From assembly GCA_035566895.1 (NCBI GenBank), contig DATMQA010000227.1, positions 5,835 through 69,834 on the forward strand: a DNA stretch of 64,000 nucleotides. The letters run 5' to 3'. A program made the translations under genes and the position numbers. The notes below the pieces were generated by a model. It was not told the origin of the DNA, ran no database searches, and was given only the letters and a program-made list of their open reading frames with translations. Shown piece after piece: positions 50,444-59,522 of the stretch; the stretch's first letter is position 1, and the number at the start of each line of letters is the position of its first letter. The stretch is from DATMQA01 sp035566895. Its GTDB lineage: Bacteria; Verrucomicrobiota; Verrucomicrobiia; Limisphaerales; UBA8199.

Positions 50444-51157
50444 TCAATCGGCCGCACCCGCCTGAACCAGCTCGTGTGCGGGACTCTTTTCGACAGCTTC
50501 CTTGGTTAAATTAACTAACACCTTGGAGCCCTGATAATCGATCCGGTCAACCGTCCGCGTCGCGATCTGCACCTCTTTGCCGGAAAACCGGTGGCCGGTT
50601 TTGATGACCAGTTGGCAAAGCGCCCAGCTCTGCACGTCCATCATAAAATCGCAGATGTGGCCGATGGTCCCATCGCTTGCCTGGAGATGATAGCCGTTCA
50701 CGGCTTGCGTGCTCCGCAGATGTGCATCGGCGCTTTCCGGCAAACGGCCACTCGCAGTGGGCGGTTCACCCGGCAGAGAGTTTGGTGGCAGCTCCAAAAT
50801 CGGGAACCCACCCATCCCCCATAACCCGCTCCCTTCCCAATAGTAGGGCCAGCCATAATATCGGTAATACTCCTCTTCGTATTGGCGCGATACCGGCTTG
50901 TGCGTTTCAATCGAAGGGCTGTCTTCAATCTGTTTCCGGGTCAGGTTCACGCGCAGGCTTGTTCCGGCCGGGTCGAGGCTGCCGAAGATATGCGGAGAAA
51001 GGAGCACCTGCCGCCCCGGCAACCAGGTCCCCGTGTCCGCGACCACATAACGAACCGCCCAGTTCTGCTCGTCAAAATAGAAATCCTTCACCTGGCCGAC
51101 TTCGCCATCCGACGCGCCAAGTCTGTCTCCGTACAACTGTTTGATGCTTTGTAACAT
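50444..51157 (-). CDS. Double PRC-barrel protein
   Basis: The 237-aa soluble protein has two PRC-barrel domains. The first, about residues 5-85, contains LGASDGEVGQVKDFYFDEQNWAVRYVVADTG and WLPGRQVLLSP. The second, about 150-225, contains HLQASDGTIGHICDFMMDVQSWALCQLVIKTG and GKEVQIATRTVDRIDY. A Tyr/Trp/Pro-rich linker joins them. Such proteins are stress- or envelope-linked in many bacteria. Upstream are the sigma-54-like site at 51209-51225 and paired dyads F. Confidence 0.9.
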   Translation of the reverse strand: MLQSIKQLYGDRLGASDGEVGQVKDFYFDEQNWAVRYVVADTGTWLPGRQVLLSPHIFGSLDPAGTSLRVNLTRKQIEDSPSIETHKPVSRQYEEEYYRYYGWPYYWEGSGLWGMGGFPILELPPNSLPGEPPTASGRLPESADAHLRSTQAVNGYHLQASDGTIGHICDFMMDVQSWALCQLVIKTGHRFSGKEVQIATRTVDRIDYQGSKVLVNLTKEAVEKSPAHELVQAGAAD

Positions 51158-51208
51158 AAGCCTGTGTTTCGTTAATCCTTGCGCGGATTCCCTGCCATGC
51201 CTCTCATA

Positions 51209-51225
51209 AGCTAGGGATATGCCGC
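51209..51225 (-). promoter_or_regulatory. Sigma-54-like promoter for the PRC-barrel/DUF5069 unit
   Basis: Minus strand GCGGCATATCCCTAGCT; GG-N10-GC with GGCAT at -24 and TAGCT at -12. Predicted leader about 42 bases. Confidence 0.55.
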
Positions 51226-51299
51226 TCGCTTCCTCCAGGTCCCCTTGCTGCTATTCAACAGGTTATGAGACTCCTGGGTTTAAAGGAGCTTCCTGCTCG

Positions 51300-51342
51300 T
51301 GCAACTTGCCACGTGCTGGCTCGGGCAACATTGCAATTTGCA
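51300..51342. promoter_or_regulatory. Paired enhancer-like dyads, site F
   Basis: TGCAACTTGCC (51300-51310, last base off) and TGCAATTTGCA (51332-51342), start-to-start 32 bp, 75-115 bp upstream of the promoter at 51209 and directly before the cardiolipin synthase start. Confidence 0.55.
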
Positions 51343-51372
51343 CGCGTGGTTCGCCTCGGTGCATACTCTTTC

Positions 51373-52827
51373 ATGACCTCAACCTTCGCCCACGAGGCCT
51401 GGCATATTGGTTTTGCGGCGCTCGTGTTGCTGCTGGCAGTGGTGGCGTCCGGACACGCGGTTCTCCATAACCGGGATTCGCGGGCGGCCATCGCGTGGGT
51501 CGGTTTTGTCTGGCTGGTGCCCCTGGTGGGAGCGGTGTTGTATTTCATTTTTGGAGTGAACCGGCTTCGCCATAAAGCCGCGATGCTGCGGAGCAACCTC
51601 GAGCGCTACCGCGCCCAGGCGGCCGAGCCCGGATGTCCGCCCGAGGAACTGCCCCTCCATGTGCCGGGCCAAGCTGGGCACCTCGACCGGCTGGCGCGAT
51701 TAGTTGGCGGTGTGGTGGACCGGCCGCTGCTGCCGGGGAATCGCCTCGAGCCGCTGCTCAACGGAGACGAGGCTTACCCCGCCATGCTGGAGGCGATTGG
51801 CCAGGCGCGCCAAACCATCTCCTTCATGACCTATATCTTCGACCGGGATGAAGTCGGCCTGGCTTTTGCAGCGGCATTAGGTGCGGCGGCCCGCCGGGGC
51901 GTGGAAGTGCGCGTGCTGATTGACGCGATGGGGATACGCTATTCGTGGCCCACGATTCATCGGACCTTGCGCGAGCAGGGTGTGAGGTATGCGCTGTTTC
52001 TGCCGTCGCTTGCATTGTGGCACCTGATGACGCTCAACATGCGCACGCACCGGAAGATTTTAGTGACGGACGGGCACCTGGGATTCACCGGCGGCATGAA
52101 CATCCGGGTGGACCATTGTCTCCAGCGCCACTCACCGAAACCAGTCCAGGATATTCACTTCAGGGTGACGGGTCCGGTGGTGACCCAGTTGCAGGAAGTG
52201 TTTGCCGATGACTGGTTGTTCACGACCGGCGAGGCTTTGCGCGGGGATTCGTGGTTTCCCAAACTGGAAAAAGCCGGGCCGGTGCTCGCCCGGGGCGTGA
52301 CCGATGGCCCGGATGAGAACTTCGAAAAACTGCGCTGGACGTTGTTGGGCGCGCTTTCAATCGCCCGACATTCAATCCGGATCGTGACTCCCTATTTTGT
52401 GCCGGACCCCGCCGTAGTCTCGGCCTTGAACCTGGCCGCCATGCGGGGGGCGCAGGTGGATATCATTTTGCCCTCACGGAGCAACCTCCCGTTTGTCCAA
52501 TGGGCGTCCCGGGCGATGTGGCGGCAAGTGCTTGAGCATAAGTGCCGGATCTGGCTCACCCCGCCGCCCTTCGATCACTCGAAACTGATGCTCATCGATG
52601 GCGGTTGGGTGCTGCTTGGTTCGGCCAACTGGGATGCACGCAGCCTGCGCCTCAACTTCGAGTACAATCTGGAATGTTACGACGTGGACCTCGCCCGCCG
52701 GCTCGAGGAACTGGTGGAGACCAAGCGGAAAGCGGCCCATCTTGTAAGTCTTCAGGAAATCGATGACCGTCCCTTCGCCATTCGCCTGCGCGATGGCATC
52801 GCGGGTTTGCTGACCCCGTATCTCTAA
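51373..52827 (+). CDS. Cardiolipin synthase-type phospholipase D
   Basis: The frame is open from 51265, but ATG 51373 (MTSTFAHEAWHIGFAALVLLLAVVA) is preferred: it begins directly before the first membrane helix, and the dyads lie inside the longer frame. The 484-aa protein has two N-terminal helices (second ending in WVGFVWLVPLVGAVLYFIFG), then two HKD motifs: HRKILVTDGHLGFTGG and HSKLMLIDGGWVLLGSANWD. It joins two phosphatidylglycerols into cardiolipin at the inner membrane. I found no good sigma-54 promoter on this side; the nearest GG-GC match has 11 bases between. Confidence 0.92.
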   Translation: MTSTFAHEAWHIGFAALVLLLAVVASGHAVLHNRDSRAAIAWVGFVWLVPLVGAVLYFIFGVNRLRHKAAMLRSNLERYRAQAAEPGCPPEELPLHVPGQAGHLDRLARLVGGVVDRPLLPGNRLEPLLNGDEAYPAMLEAIGQARQTISFMTYIFDRDEVGLAFAAALGAAARRGVEVRVLIDAMGIRYSWPTIHRTLREQGVRYALFLPSLALWHLMTLNMRTHRKILVTDGHLGFTGGMNIRVDHCLQRHSPKPVQDIHFRVTGPVVTQLQEVFADDWLFTTGEALRGDSWFPKLEKAGPVLARGVTDGPDENFEKLRWTLLGALSIARHSIRIVTPYFVPDPAVVSALNLAAMRGAQVDIILPSRSNLPFVQWASRAMWRQVLEHKCRIWLTPPPFDHSKLMLIDGGWVLLGSANWDARSLRLNFEYNLECYDVDLARRLEELVETKRKAAHLVSLQEIDDRPFAIRLRDGIAGLLTPYL

Positions 52828-52837
52828 GTTCTGCGGC

Positions 52838-53176
52838 TTAGAAAACCCCGAAGAAGGGCGGGGAAGCGGAACCATTCCGCCTCCTTGCCGACCCCGGGAC
52901 TTTCTGCCCGTTAGCAGGCAGCACCTTCTTCGTGGGGATATGCCCGATTACCGTCAGTATCCGCGCTTCCGCCTCCTTGCCGTTGAGCGCCAGAATCGCG
53001 GCTTGGGCGCCCTGCGGTGTCGCCATTGTGACGATGGCGAAACCGCGCGGCTGGCCGTTTTCGCGCTCAACCTGGAGATTGACTTCGGCGACATTGCCGT
53101 GTGGAGAAAACAAATCCTGCAGCTTCCGTTCGGTCGTGCTGGCGGCGAGATTGGCGACGTGTAATTTGGTATTCAT
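52838..53176 (-). CDS. RRM-type RNA-binding protein
   Basis: The 112-aa protein has one RNA recognition motif: RNP2-like KLHVANLAA at the start and RNP1-like PRGFAIVTM in the middle, with the helix EAEARILTVIG after them. The tail is basic. These small RRM proteins occur in many bacteria and are often cold- or stress-induced. It converges with the cardiolipin synthase gene and is the last of three small minus-strand genes behind the promoter at 53697-53713. Confidence 0.88.
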   Translation of the reverse strand: MNTKLHVANLAASTTERKLQDLFSPHGNVAEVNLQVERENGQPRGFAIVTMATPQGAQAAILALNGKEAEARILTVIGHIPTKKVLPANGQKVPGSARRRNGSASPPFFGVF

Positions 53177-53220
53177 GATGTCTTATCCGAATGGCGTTGG
53201 ACGGCACAGCCTGGCGTTCT

Positions 53221-53445
53221 CTACTCCGTGTAAAAAAGGGTGCAGAAAATGACAATGGAGGACTCTTCCGATCTCGGCATAGCATCCGGTTCGGCCGGTG
53301 AGACCAGGGTGCTCATGTGCGTCGCTATCAACCGTAGCTGGGGGCGTTCCACCAGAAAGCTGTTGAGTTTCTCCTCGAGGACGGTGGCAGGCGACTTGCC
53401 GGAGGGCAGTTTATGCAGAATAACTTCAAAGATTTTTGCTTTCAT
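53221..53445 (-). CDS. Small hypothetical protein
   Basis: ATG 53445 (MKAKIFEVILHKLPSGKSPATVLEEKLNSFLVE) gives 74 residues with a beta-alpha-beta look and a late ATHMSTLVSPAEPD segment. No family recognised. It overlaps the preceding gene by 20 bases and is 44 bases before the RRM gene, so the three are likely one operon. Confidence 0.6.
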   Translation of the reverse strand: MKAKIFEVILHKLPSGKSPATVLEEKLNSFLVERPQLRLIATHMSTLVSPAEPDAMPRSEESSIVIFCTLFYTE

Positions 53446-53677
53446 TGGCACTGCATTCTTGAGGGTGAAGTGGTGCATCAGGCTCAGGAGCTTCCGGCCC
53501 GCCCTCGCCTTCAAATCGGGTCAGGTCTTCCGGTTCGACCCGCGTCACCGCCGGGCGGTATCCCGGATGGGGGTGCGGCGCGCGCTCCGTTGCGCAAATC
53601 GCTGTGAGGCTTCGCACCGCTCCGGCGTAAGCCACCGGCACCTGCGTTCGGGTAACCGTTGAGGCAACTGCTTTCAT
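53426..53677 (-). CDS. Small hypothetical protein, first gene of the RRM operon
   Basis: ATG 53677 gives 83 residues (MKAVASTVTRTQVPVAYAGAV, then a Pro/Glu/His-rich second half ending NESKNL). No family recognised. The sigma-54-like promoter 53697-53713 lies about 20 bases upstream, giving a leader near ten bases. It may be a short stress protein; the acidic, Pro-rich tail is probably disordered. Confidence 0.5.
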   Translation of the reverse strand: MKAVASTVTRTQVPVAYAGAVRSLTAICATERAPHPHPGYRPAVTRVEPEDLTRFEGEGGPEAPEPDAPLHPQECSANESKNL

Positions 53678-53696
53678 GAGGTCGTCTTTCTCCTCG

Positions 53697-53713
53697 CGCT
53701 AATCGAGGGCCAA
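53697..53713 (-). promoter_or_regulatory. Sigma-54-like promoter for the RRM operon
   Basis: Minus strand TTGGCCCTCGATTAGCG; GG-N10-GC with the shared TTGGCCCTC core. No dyad pair was found in the following 150 bases, which code for the next gene. Confidence 0.55.
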
Positions 53714-53757
53714 CGTAACCGCCGGCGCTTCCGCTTCCCGGCTCCGTCGGCCTGCCA

Positions 53758-53949
53758 TTAATCGGCATGGATCCGGACGTTTACTCCAGGTTCAGGATAG
53801 CTGCGATGTTCCGCCTCCTCGCGATATTCACCGTGACCGCGATATTCGCCATGCTCACGATACTCCCCGCCGCCGCCTCGATGTTCCGGAAAAATACAGC
53901 CGGTAGTGAGCAACGTGACAACGCTTATTAGCAGAAGGATCAATTTCAT
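53758..53949 (-). CDS. Small repeat-containing lipoprotein
   Basis: The 63-aa protein has a signal ending in LLTTGC (C18, lipobox) and then short tandem repeats of the type EYREHG / EYRGHG / EYREE, rich in Glu, Tyr, Arg and His. These could bind metal or cell-wall polymer, but this is guesswork. The sigma-54-like promoter 54010-54026 and dyads G lie upstream. Confidence 0.7.
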   Translation of the reverse strand: MKLILLLISVVTLLTTGCIFPEHRGGGGEYREHGEYRGHGEYREEAEHRSYPEPGVNVRIHAD

Positions 53950-54009
53950 ATGTTTTCTTGTTTGTGATTTCCGCCGAGGACTTCTCGTCGGGTTTAGTCA
54001 ATCCTCTTT

Positions 54010-54026
54010 AGCTAACCCCATGCCGT
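54010..54026 (-). promoter_or_regulatory. Sigma-54-like promoter for the small lipoprotein
   Basis: Minus strand ACGGCATGGGGTTAGCT; GG-N10-GC with GGCAT at -24 and TTAGCT at -12. Predicted leader about 50 bases. Confidence 0.6.
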
Positions 54027-54102
54027 TCGAGCCCGGTTTACCGCGTCATTGATAGTGAACCAGTTATCCACTTCCACCTCCGCGCACACCCTTTTCGCAT
54101 CA

Positions 54103-54143
54103 TGAGTTTTGCACTGATTGGCGCCTCGACCTTGCGTTCTGCA
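54103..54143. promoter_or_regulatory. Paired enhancer-like dyads, site G (divergent copy)
   Basis: TGAGTTTTGCA (54103-54113) and TGCGTTCTGCA (54133-54143), start-to-start 30 bp, about 77-117 bp upstream of the promoter at 54010. Each unit deviates by one or two bases from TGCA-N3-TGCA. Confidence 0.5.
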
Positions 54144-54180
54144 CGGGATGCCGGAGAAATTCCGCCCAAGGGGATCGTTA

Positions 54181-55425
54181 CTAAGCGGGCAAGTCAGTTG
54201 AAACCGCCGCTGCGCCCGGCCTTCGGAGCCGCAGCAACTTGAGGTTGTCGAAGATGCTGTTTGACTCGCTGGTGAGAAGTTCGCTGACGTGAGACATCGA
54301 CGGAGCGCGCTCGCAAATGACTTTAATCGAAACCAGGATTGGGACCGACAGCAAAGCGCCGGGCACGCCCCAAAGCCAGGTCCAGAAGATTAACGAGACG
54401 AAAATGACGACCGGGTTCAGCGTGAAGCGGCGCCCCAGCAAGACGGGCGTAATGAAGTTGGCTTCCAACACGTGGAGGAGCAAATACCAGGCGGGTGGAA
54501 GCAGCCCCAGCCACAGCGTATTGAACGTGAGCAGGCCAACGATGGCCAGCACGGAGATTCCAGCCACAGGGCCGAAGTAGGGGACAAAATTCAACAGCGC
54601 GATCAACATGCCCCACATCGCCGCGTTAGGCACCCCCAGCCAGTAGAGCCCGCCCCCAACGATTGTGCCCAGGCCAAGGTTAATCAACGTAACCGAGAAG
54701 AGATAATTGGAAATTTGTTGCTGAATCTCGTGACTGATGTCCACCGCCCGCTTCTTGTCGCCCAGCGTCGGCATCACCCGAACCAGCTTTTGCAAAAACA
54801 AATCGCCCGAAGCCAGCAGCAGATAAAGCAAGACCAAGGTCTCGCCCAACCCGGCCAGGAAAGTGCCCGTCCAGCTAATGAAAGTGGGGACCCGGCTGGT
54901 CTGGAGTTCGACCGGGGTCGGTTTCTTTTGGTCGTCCTCCGGGGCTCCCAGGTTGTTGACCGCCGCGGCCGCCTGGTTGAAGCGCGCCACCCGCGGGAAC
55001 AGTTTCTGGGCCTTCTGCCTTAACTCGGTCATGTGTTGGGGCGCTCCATTCATCCACGCCAGCGCCGGGTGGCCGAGCTGGATGAAACCAATCGCCGCAC
55101 CGGCGACCAAAACCGAAAGCACCAGCGCCGCGGAGAGAGCCGGCGGAATATGGCATTGGGACAACCAGCGTATCAGTGGTTTAAGAGCCATTCCCCCCAC
55201 ACACGCCAGGAAGATCGGTAAGACAACCGGACGGGCGAAGTAAAGGAAGGCGACCACCCCGAGTACAACTAAACCGATTTGTGCCGGGGTCGCTTTGGCC
55301 GCCGGCGCCCTGTCTAACTCAGCAGGCGGCGCTTCGGTTGCGCCAAGGGCGCCTGCCCGCGCGGGCGCTAAGTCAGTCGAGTCGCCATTGGCCGTGCCCG
55401 CGTGGGTTGGTGTATCTGCTTCCAT
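54181..55425 (-). CDS. AI-2E family transporter
   Basis: The 414-aa protein has a Pro/Ala-rich N-terminus of about 45 residues, then the AI-2E/TqsA fold with about eight helices: an early VVLGVVAFLYFARPVVLPIFLACVGGMALKPLIRWL block, a soluble segment, and the family motifs NYLFSVTLINLGLGTIVGGGLYWLGVPNAAMWG and LNFVPYFGPVAGISVLAIVG, then PVLLGRRFTLNPVVIFVSLIFWTWLWGVPGALLSVPI. Members export small signals or ions. It follows the DUF883 gene across an inverted-repeat gap. Confidence 0.92.
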   Translation of the reverse strand: MEADTPTHAGTANGDSTDLAPARAGALGATEAPPAELDRAPAAKATPAQIGLVVLGVVAFLYFARPVVLPIFLACVGGMALKPLIRWLSQCHIPPALSAALVLSVLVAGAAIGFIQLGHPALAWMNGAPQHMTELRQKAQKLFPRVARFNQAAAAVNNLGAPEDDQKKPTPVELQTSRVPTFISWTGTFLAGLGETLVLLYLLLASGDLFLQKLVRVMPTLGDKKRAVDISHEIQQQISNYLFSVTLINLGLGTIVGGGLYWLGVPNAAMWGMLIALLNFVPYFGPVAGISVLAIVGLLTFNTLWLGLLPPAWYLLLHVLEANFITPVLLGRRFTLNPVVIFVSLIFWTWLWGVPGALLSVPILVSIKVICERAPSMSHVSELLTSESNSIFDNLKLLRLRRPGAAAVSTDLPA

Positions 55426-55430
55426 ACTCA

Positions 55431-55558
55431 GGGTTAAAAGGGTTAAATGGGATAAAGGCGGAAAGTTCGTCTCTGCAAACGGATGAGAAATCAGCGGCAG
55501 GCGGAGAGAACTTCAGAAATAACTCTTTTCACCCTTTAACCCTTTAACTCTTTTAACC
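55431..55558. repeat. Inverted GGGTTAAA-type repeats between DUF883 and AI-2E genes
   Basis: The left arm (55431-55451) reads GGGTTAAAAGGGTTAAATGG plus one base; the right arm (55532-55558) is its approximate reverse complement, with CCCTTTAACCCTTTAAC and CTTTTAACC. The arms enclose about 80 bases and include imperfect tandem copies. It could be a transcript hairpin or a small miniature-element remnant. Confidence 0.65.
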
Positions 55559-55571
55559 TAATTAACTCTTT

Positions 55572-55871
55572 TCAATCGCCATCGCGCCGGCCCAGCAGGT
55601 AGCCAATCACCGCACCGACACCAAAGGCGATGACCAGGGTTTGATATGGATTGTCGCGCACGAGCTGGTCCGCCGCTTTGGCGCCCTCGACCGCTTTGTC
55701 ACGAACCCGGCCAAAAGCCTGCCTGCCGCTGTCCAACGCGGCGGCGAGACGCCGGCGGGCCTCGGCGACCTTGTCCCCCGCTACGTCGGCGGTGGCGGTC
55801 ATCAAGGCGCGCGCATCTTCGGCCAGGGTTCCCATATCGTTTTCATTGGTCTGTTTATGTTTCTCACTCAT
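55572..55871 (-). CDS. DUF883/ElaB-like membrane-anchored protein
   Basis: ATG 55871 (MSEKHKQTNENDMGTLAEDARALMTATADVAGDK) gives 99 residues. A long Ala-rich amphipathic helix is followed by DNPYQTLVIAFGVGAVIGYLLGRR, the C-terminal membrane helix with GRR end seen in DUF883/ElaB/YqjD proteins that tether ribosomes to the inner membrane in stationary phase. It sits 98 bases after the 55970 gene in the same orientation. Confidence 0.9.
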   Translation of the reverse strand: MSEKHKQTNENDMGTLAEDARALMTATADVAGDKVAEARRRLAAALDSGRQAFGRVRDKAVEGAKAADQLVRDNPYQTLVIAFGVGAVIGYLLGRRDGD

Positions 55872-55969
55872 AGTTTGTTCTTTCCCATTTGGTTTGATTG
55901 GTTGACTGCAAAATCCGCTGCCGGCGGCGTGCGATTTTTCTGACCCACCGGAGGCTTCCAGGACCGGGC

Positions 55970-56320
55970 TCATGCCGCGGAAGGGATTTCTATGTTTGTT
56001 CCGGCGGGCGCACCCCACTCCCGAGGGAGCGACCACGCTGTCGAGGGCCTGCCAAACTCTGCCGGATCGAATACCGCCCCCAAAACGCTTAAGGTCAGAA
56101 TTTGCTCTGCCAGCAGGGCCAGCACGTGGGAGCCGTTATTGCTGCTATAGTCCCAGAACTGATACCTGTTCACGCCATCCCGGACCTCGCCGGCCGGGCC
56201 ATAATCCACCGGAGCGCAGACTAAATCTATGACGCCGCTGTCGGCCTTGGAGTAGAACCGCAGGCAAACCTTTTTCTTCTCCTGGATGGCTCCAATAAAC
56301 TGTTTGTGATTTGGTATCAT
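55970..56320 (-). CDS. Hypothetical protein (WYL/PUA-like small domain)
   Basis: The 116-aa protein starts MIPNHKQFIGAIQEKKKVCLRFYSKADSGVIDLVCAPVDYGPA and continues with a beta-rich part containing NRYQFWDYSSNNGSHVLALL. The beginning recalls WYL-type regulatory domains (I.EAI.EKRKV.IRY.S), but the characteristic Trp-Tyr-Leu is replaced by YQFWDYSS. Function unknown. The sigma-54-like promoter at 56363 and dyads H lie upstream. Confidence 0.65.
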   Translation of the reverse strand: MIPNHKQFIGAIQEKKKVCLRFYSKADSGVIDLVCAPVDYGPAGEVRDGVNRYQFWDYSSNNGSHVLALLAEQILTLSVLGAVFDPAEFGRPSTAWSLPREWGAPAGTNIEIPSAA

Positions 56321-56362
56321 AACCTGGGTGCGCTCGCGTTCATGAGTTCTCCCTTGTTTTGT

Positions 56363-56379
56363 AGCTAACCGAGGGCCAA
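56363..56379 (-). promoter_or_regulatory. Sigma-54-like promoter for the 55970/DUF883 unit
   Basis: Minus strand TTGGCCCTCGGTTAGCT; GG-N10-GC with TTGGCCCTC core and TTAGCT at -12. Predicted leader about 33 bases. Confidence 0.65.
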
Positions 56380-56469
56380 CCTGGCGCCCGGAAAGCTAAC
56401 CTCTTCGCTTCACGCTGTTTAGACGGTTTTGAGACCACCTTTGGCGAACGGTGACCGACGGACAGCCAT

Positions 56470-56511
56470 TGCGACTTGCACGACGGCTGACGCCTCACCA
56501 TGCACTTTGCA
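56470..56511. promoter_or_regulatory. Paired enhancer-like dyads, site H
   Basis: TGCGACTTGCA (56470-56480) and TGCACTTTGCA (56501-56511), start-to-start 31 bp, 91-131 bp upstream of the promoter at 56363 and just before the GAF-type activator gene. Confidence 0.65.
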
Positions 56512-56538
56512 AACCGGCCGGGAAATTGAACATCCTGA

Positions 56539-58302
<1,764 letters not shown>

Positions 58303-58361
58303 CCGCCGACGCTACGGAGGCGGATTCCCTGCTACCAGGGAAGGTCCGGTTTCGAGCTTTC

Positions 58362-58396
58362 GTTGTGAGAATTCACGATTTGTGAGCTCTCACAAC
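58362..58396. promoter_or_regulatory. 35-bp palindromic enhancer-like site, copy 1
   Basis: GTTGTGAGAATTCAC, five bases, GTGAGCTCTCACAAC: arms match at 13 of 15 positions. The centre is 85 bp before a TTGGCAC box at 58462. The 58303-58548 gap otherwise holds a short CCGTAGC/GCTACGG hairpin right after the activator stop, perhaps a terminator without a T-run. Confidence 0.7.
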
Positions 58397-58461
58397 CGGC
58401 CGGGCGAGCACGGGCAATACGCATCCGCTTGACTGTCATGGGCTTCACGCCCGCCGCCCGG

Positions 58462-58478
58462 TTGGCACCCAAAATGAG
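58462..58478 (+). promoter_or_regulatory. Sigma-54-like promoter after palindrome copy 1
   Basis: TTGGCACCCAAAATGAG: perfect -24 box, correct 10-base gap, but GA in place of the -12 GC. The position relative to the palindrome is identical in copy 2. Confidence 0.45.
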
Positions 58479-58598
58479 GAGGCATTATGGGCGCGGTCTG
58501 CTCAAGAGCCGCAATGCAGAGAAACCGAAATCAAAAACTGAGATTATTATGTCACCCCTCAACTCGTGTTCAAACGCCCCTGGCTGGAAGTCCAGCAC

Positions 58599-58973
58599 AT
58601 GAAAACCGATGGCCAGTTTTTCCTGGATCGCCTCGCCGGTTCCTCCGCCGCAGGCTTCAAGCTGCGTTTCTCAAAGATTTCGACCCGCTTGGGCCTTGGC
58701 GTTTCTCTCCGTGGAAGCGAACTGAGTTTGCTTTACAAAGCGGCGTTTTATGCTGCTCTGTGCAACATCGCTTTTAATGGTCTGGGTGGATGTGGAGGAC
58801 AGATCAAGCCGGGTCGAGAAGCAAATCGGATAAATCTGGAAAGGAAGTTTATGGTGTCCTGCGGGAAATTGTGGACTTGTCAGGGATGGCGCGCTCTCCC
58901 TGCGACGCAGAAGGAATCCATTCGTAACATTTTCCTGAATATTTTTGTGACCGCAGACAACTTGGCCCGCTGA
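58599..58973 (+). CDS. Uncertain small protein after palindrome copy 1
   Basis: A 17-codon ORF starts at ATG 58549 (MSPLNSCSNAPGWKSST), at the position where copy 2 starts its gene, and its TGA overlaps ATG 58599 of a 124-aa frame (MKTDGQFFLDRLAGSSAAGFKLRFSKIS). The frame has no family match and no clear codon bias. It may be a decayed paralog of the 59211 gene or a leader-peptide arrangement. Coding status is doubtful. Confidence 0.3.
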   Translation: MKTDGQFFLDRLAGSSAAGFKLRFSKISTRLGLGVSLRGSELSLLYKAAFYAALCNIAFNGLGGCGGQIKPGREANRINLERKFMVSCGKLWTCQGWRALPATQKESIRNIFLNIFVTADNLAR

Positions 58974-59035
58974 ACCTCATCGACCACTCTCGCGACGGCT
59001 GCCAACCCCTGCTCCAGACTTCGAGTTTTCATGGC

Positions 59036-59060
59036 GAGAATTCACGATTCGTGAACTCTC
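59036..59060. promoter_or_regulatory. Palindromic enhancer-like site, copy 2
   Basis: GAGAATTCAC, GATTC, GTGAACTCTC: arms match at 9 of 10 positions, and 22 of 25 bases equal the core of copy 1. The centre is again 85 bp before TTGGCAC. The rest of 58974-59210 shows only the promoter and leader. Confidence 0.7.
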
Positions 59061-59130
59061 AACAGCAATCGGGCGAGCCGAAGAAAGCCGCATCCACCTG
59101 ACTATCATGCGCTTTACGCCCGGCGCCCGG

Positions 59131-59147
59131 TTGGCACGCAAGATGTT
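59131..59147 (+). promoter_or_regulatory. Sigma-54-like promoter after palindrome copy 2
   Basis: TTGGCACGCAAGATGTT: perfect TTGGCACG at -24, correct spacing, GT instead of GC at -12. Predicted start is about 55 bases before ATG 59211. Confidence 0.5.
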
Positions 59148-59210
59148 AAAGGACTGGTAGGCACAATTTGTTCAGCAGCAATGCGGACAGACCGAACTCA
59201 CACCGTCATC

Positions 59211-59423
59211 ATGTCACGTTCTCTAAAATCTTTCGCCGACCTGTCTTTGAAAGTGGTTGCCGTCCGCACCGCCGACGATAGTGGTTTCGGGTTCGAGTTC
59301 CCCGCCTCGTTACCCCAATCAACACCCTCCGCCCTGACTACTCCTCTTGAGCAGCCCGCGGAAAGCCGCCGGGATCCGCTTGCGGAGTATCGAGGATGGT
59401 ATCATGGAGGATTAAACGAATGA
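59211..59423 (+). CDS. Small hypothetical protein after palindrome copy 2
   Basis: ATG 59211 (MSRSLKSFADLSLKVVAVRTADDSGFGFEFP) gives 70 residues, with a Pro/Ser-rich middle and EYRGWYHGGLNE at the end. No family recognised. The start context ATGTCAC matches that after copy 1, so the regulated product is presumably this protein. The in-frame ATG at 59181 is less likely. Confidence 0.5.
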   Translation: MSRSLKSFADLSLKVVAVRTADDSGFGFEFPASLPQSTPSALTTPLEQPAESRRDPLAEYRGWYHGGLNE

Positions 59424-59522
59424 CTTTCGGACGCGCCTGTCGGGGGCAAATTGCTCAGTTACAGACGCTGCCCGGCAAGCTGGGGCCAGGTCACCAAAAC
59501 CGCAATTGAATAGAGTAATACT

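Noticed and set aside
51345..51372. Sigma-54 promoter for cardiolipin synthase
   Set aside because: The only GG/GC pair has 11 bases between, not 10.
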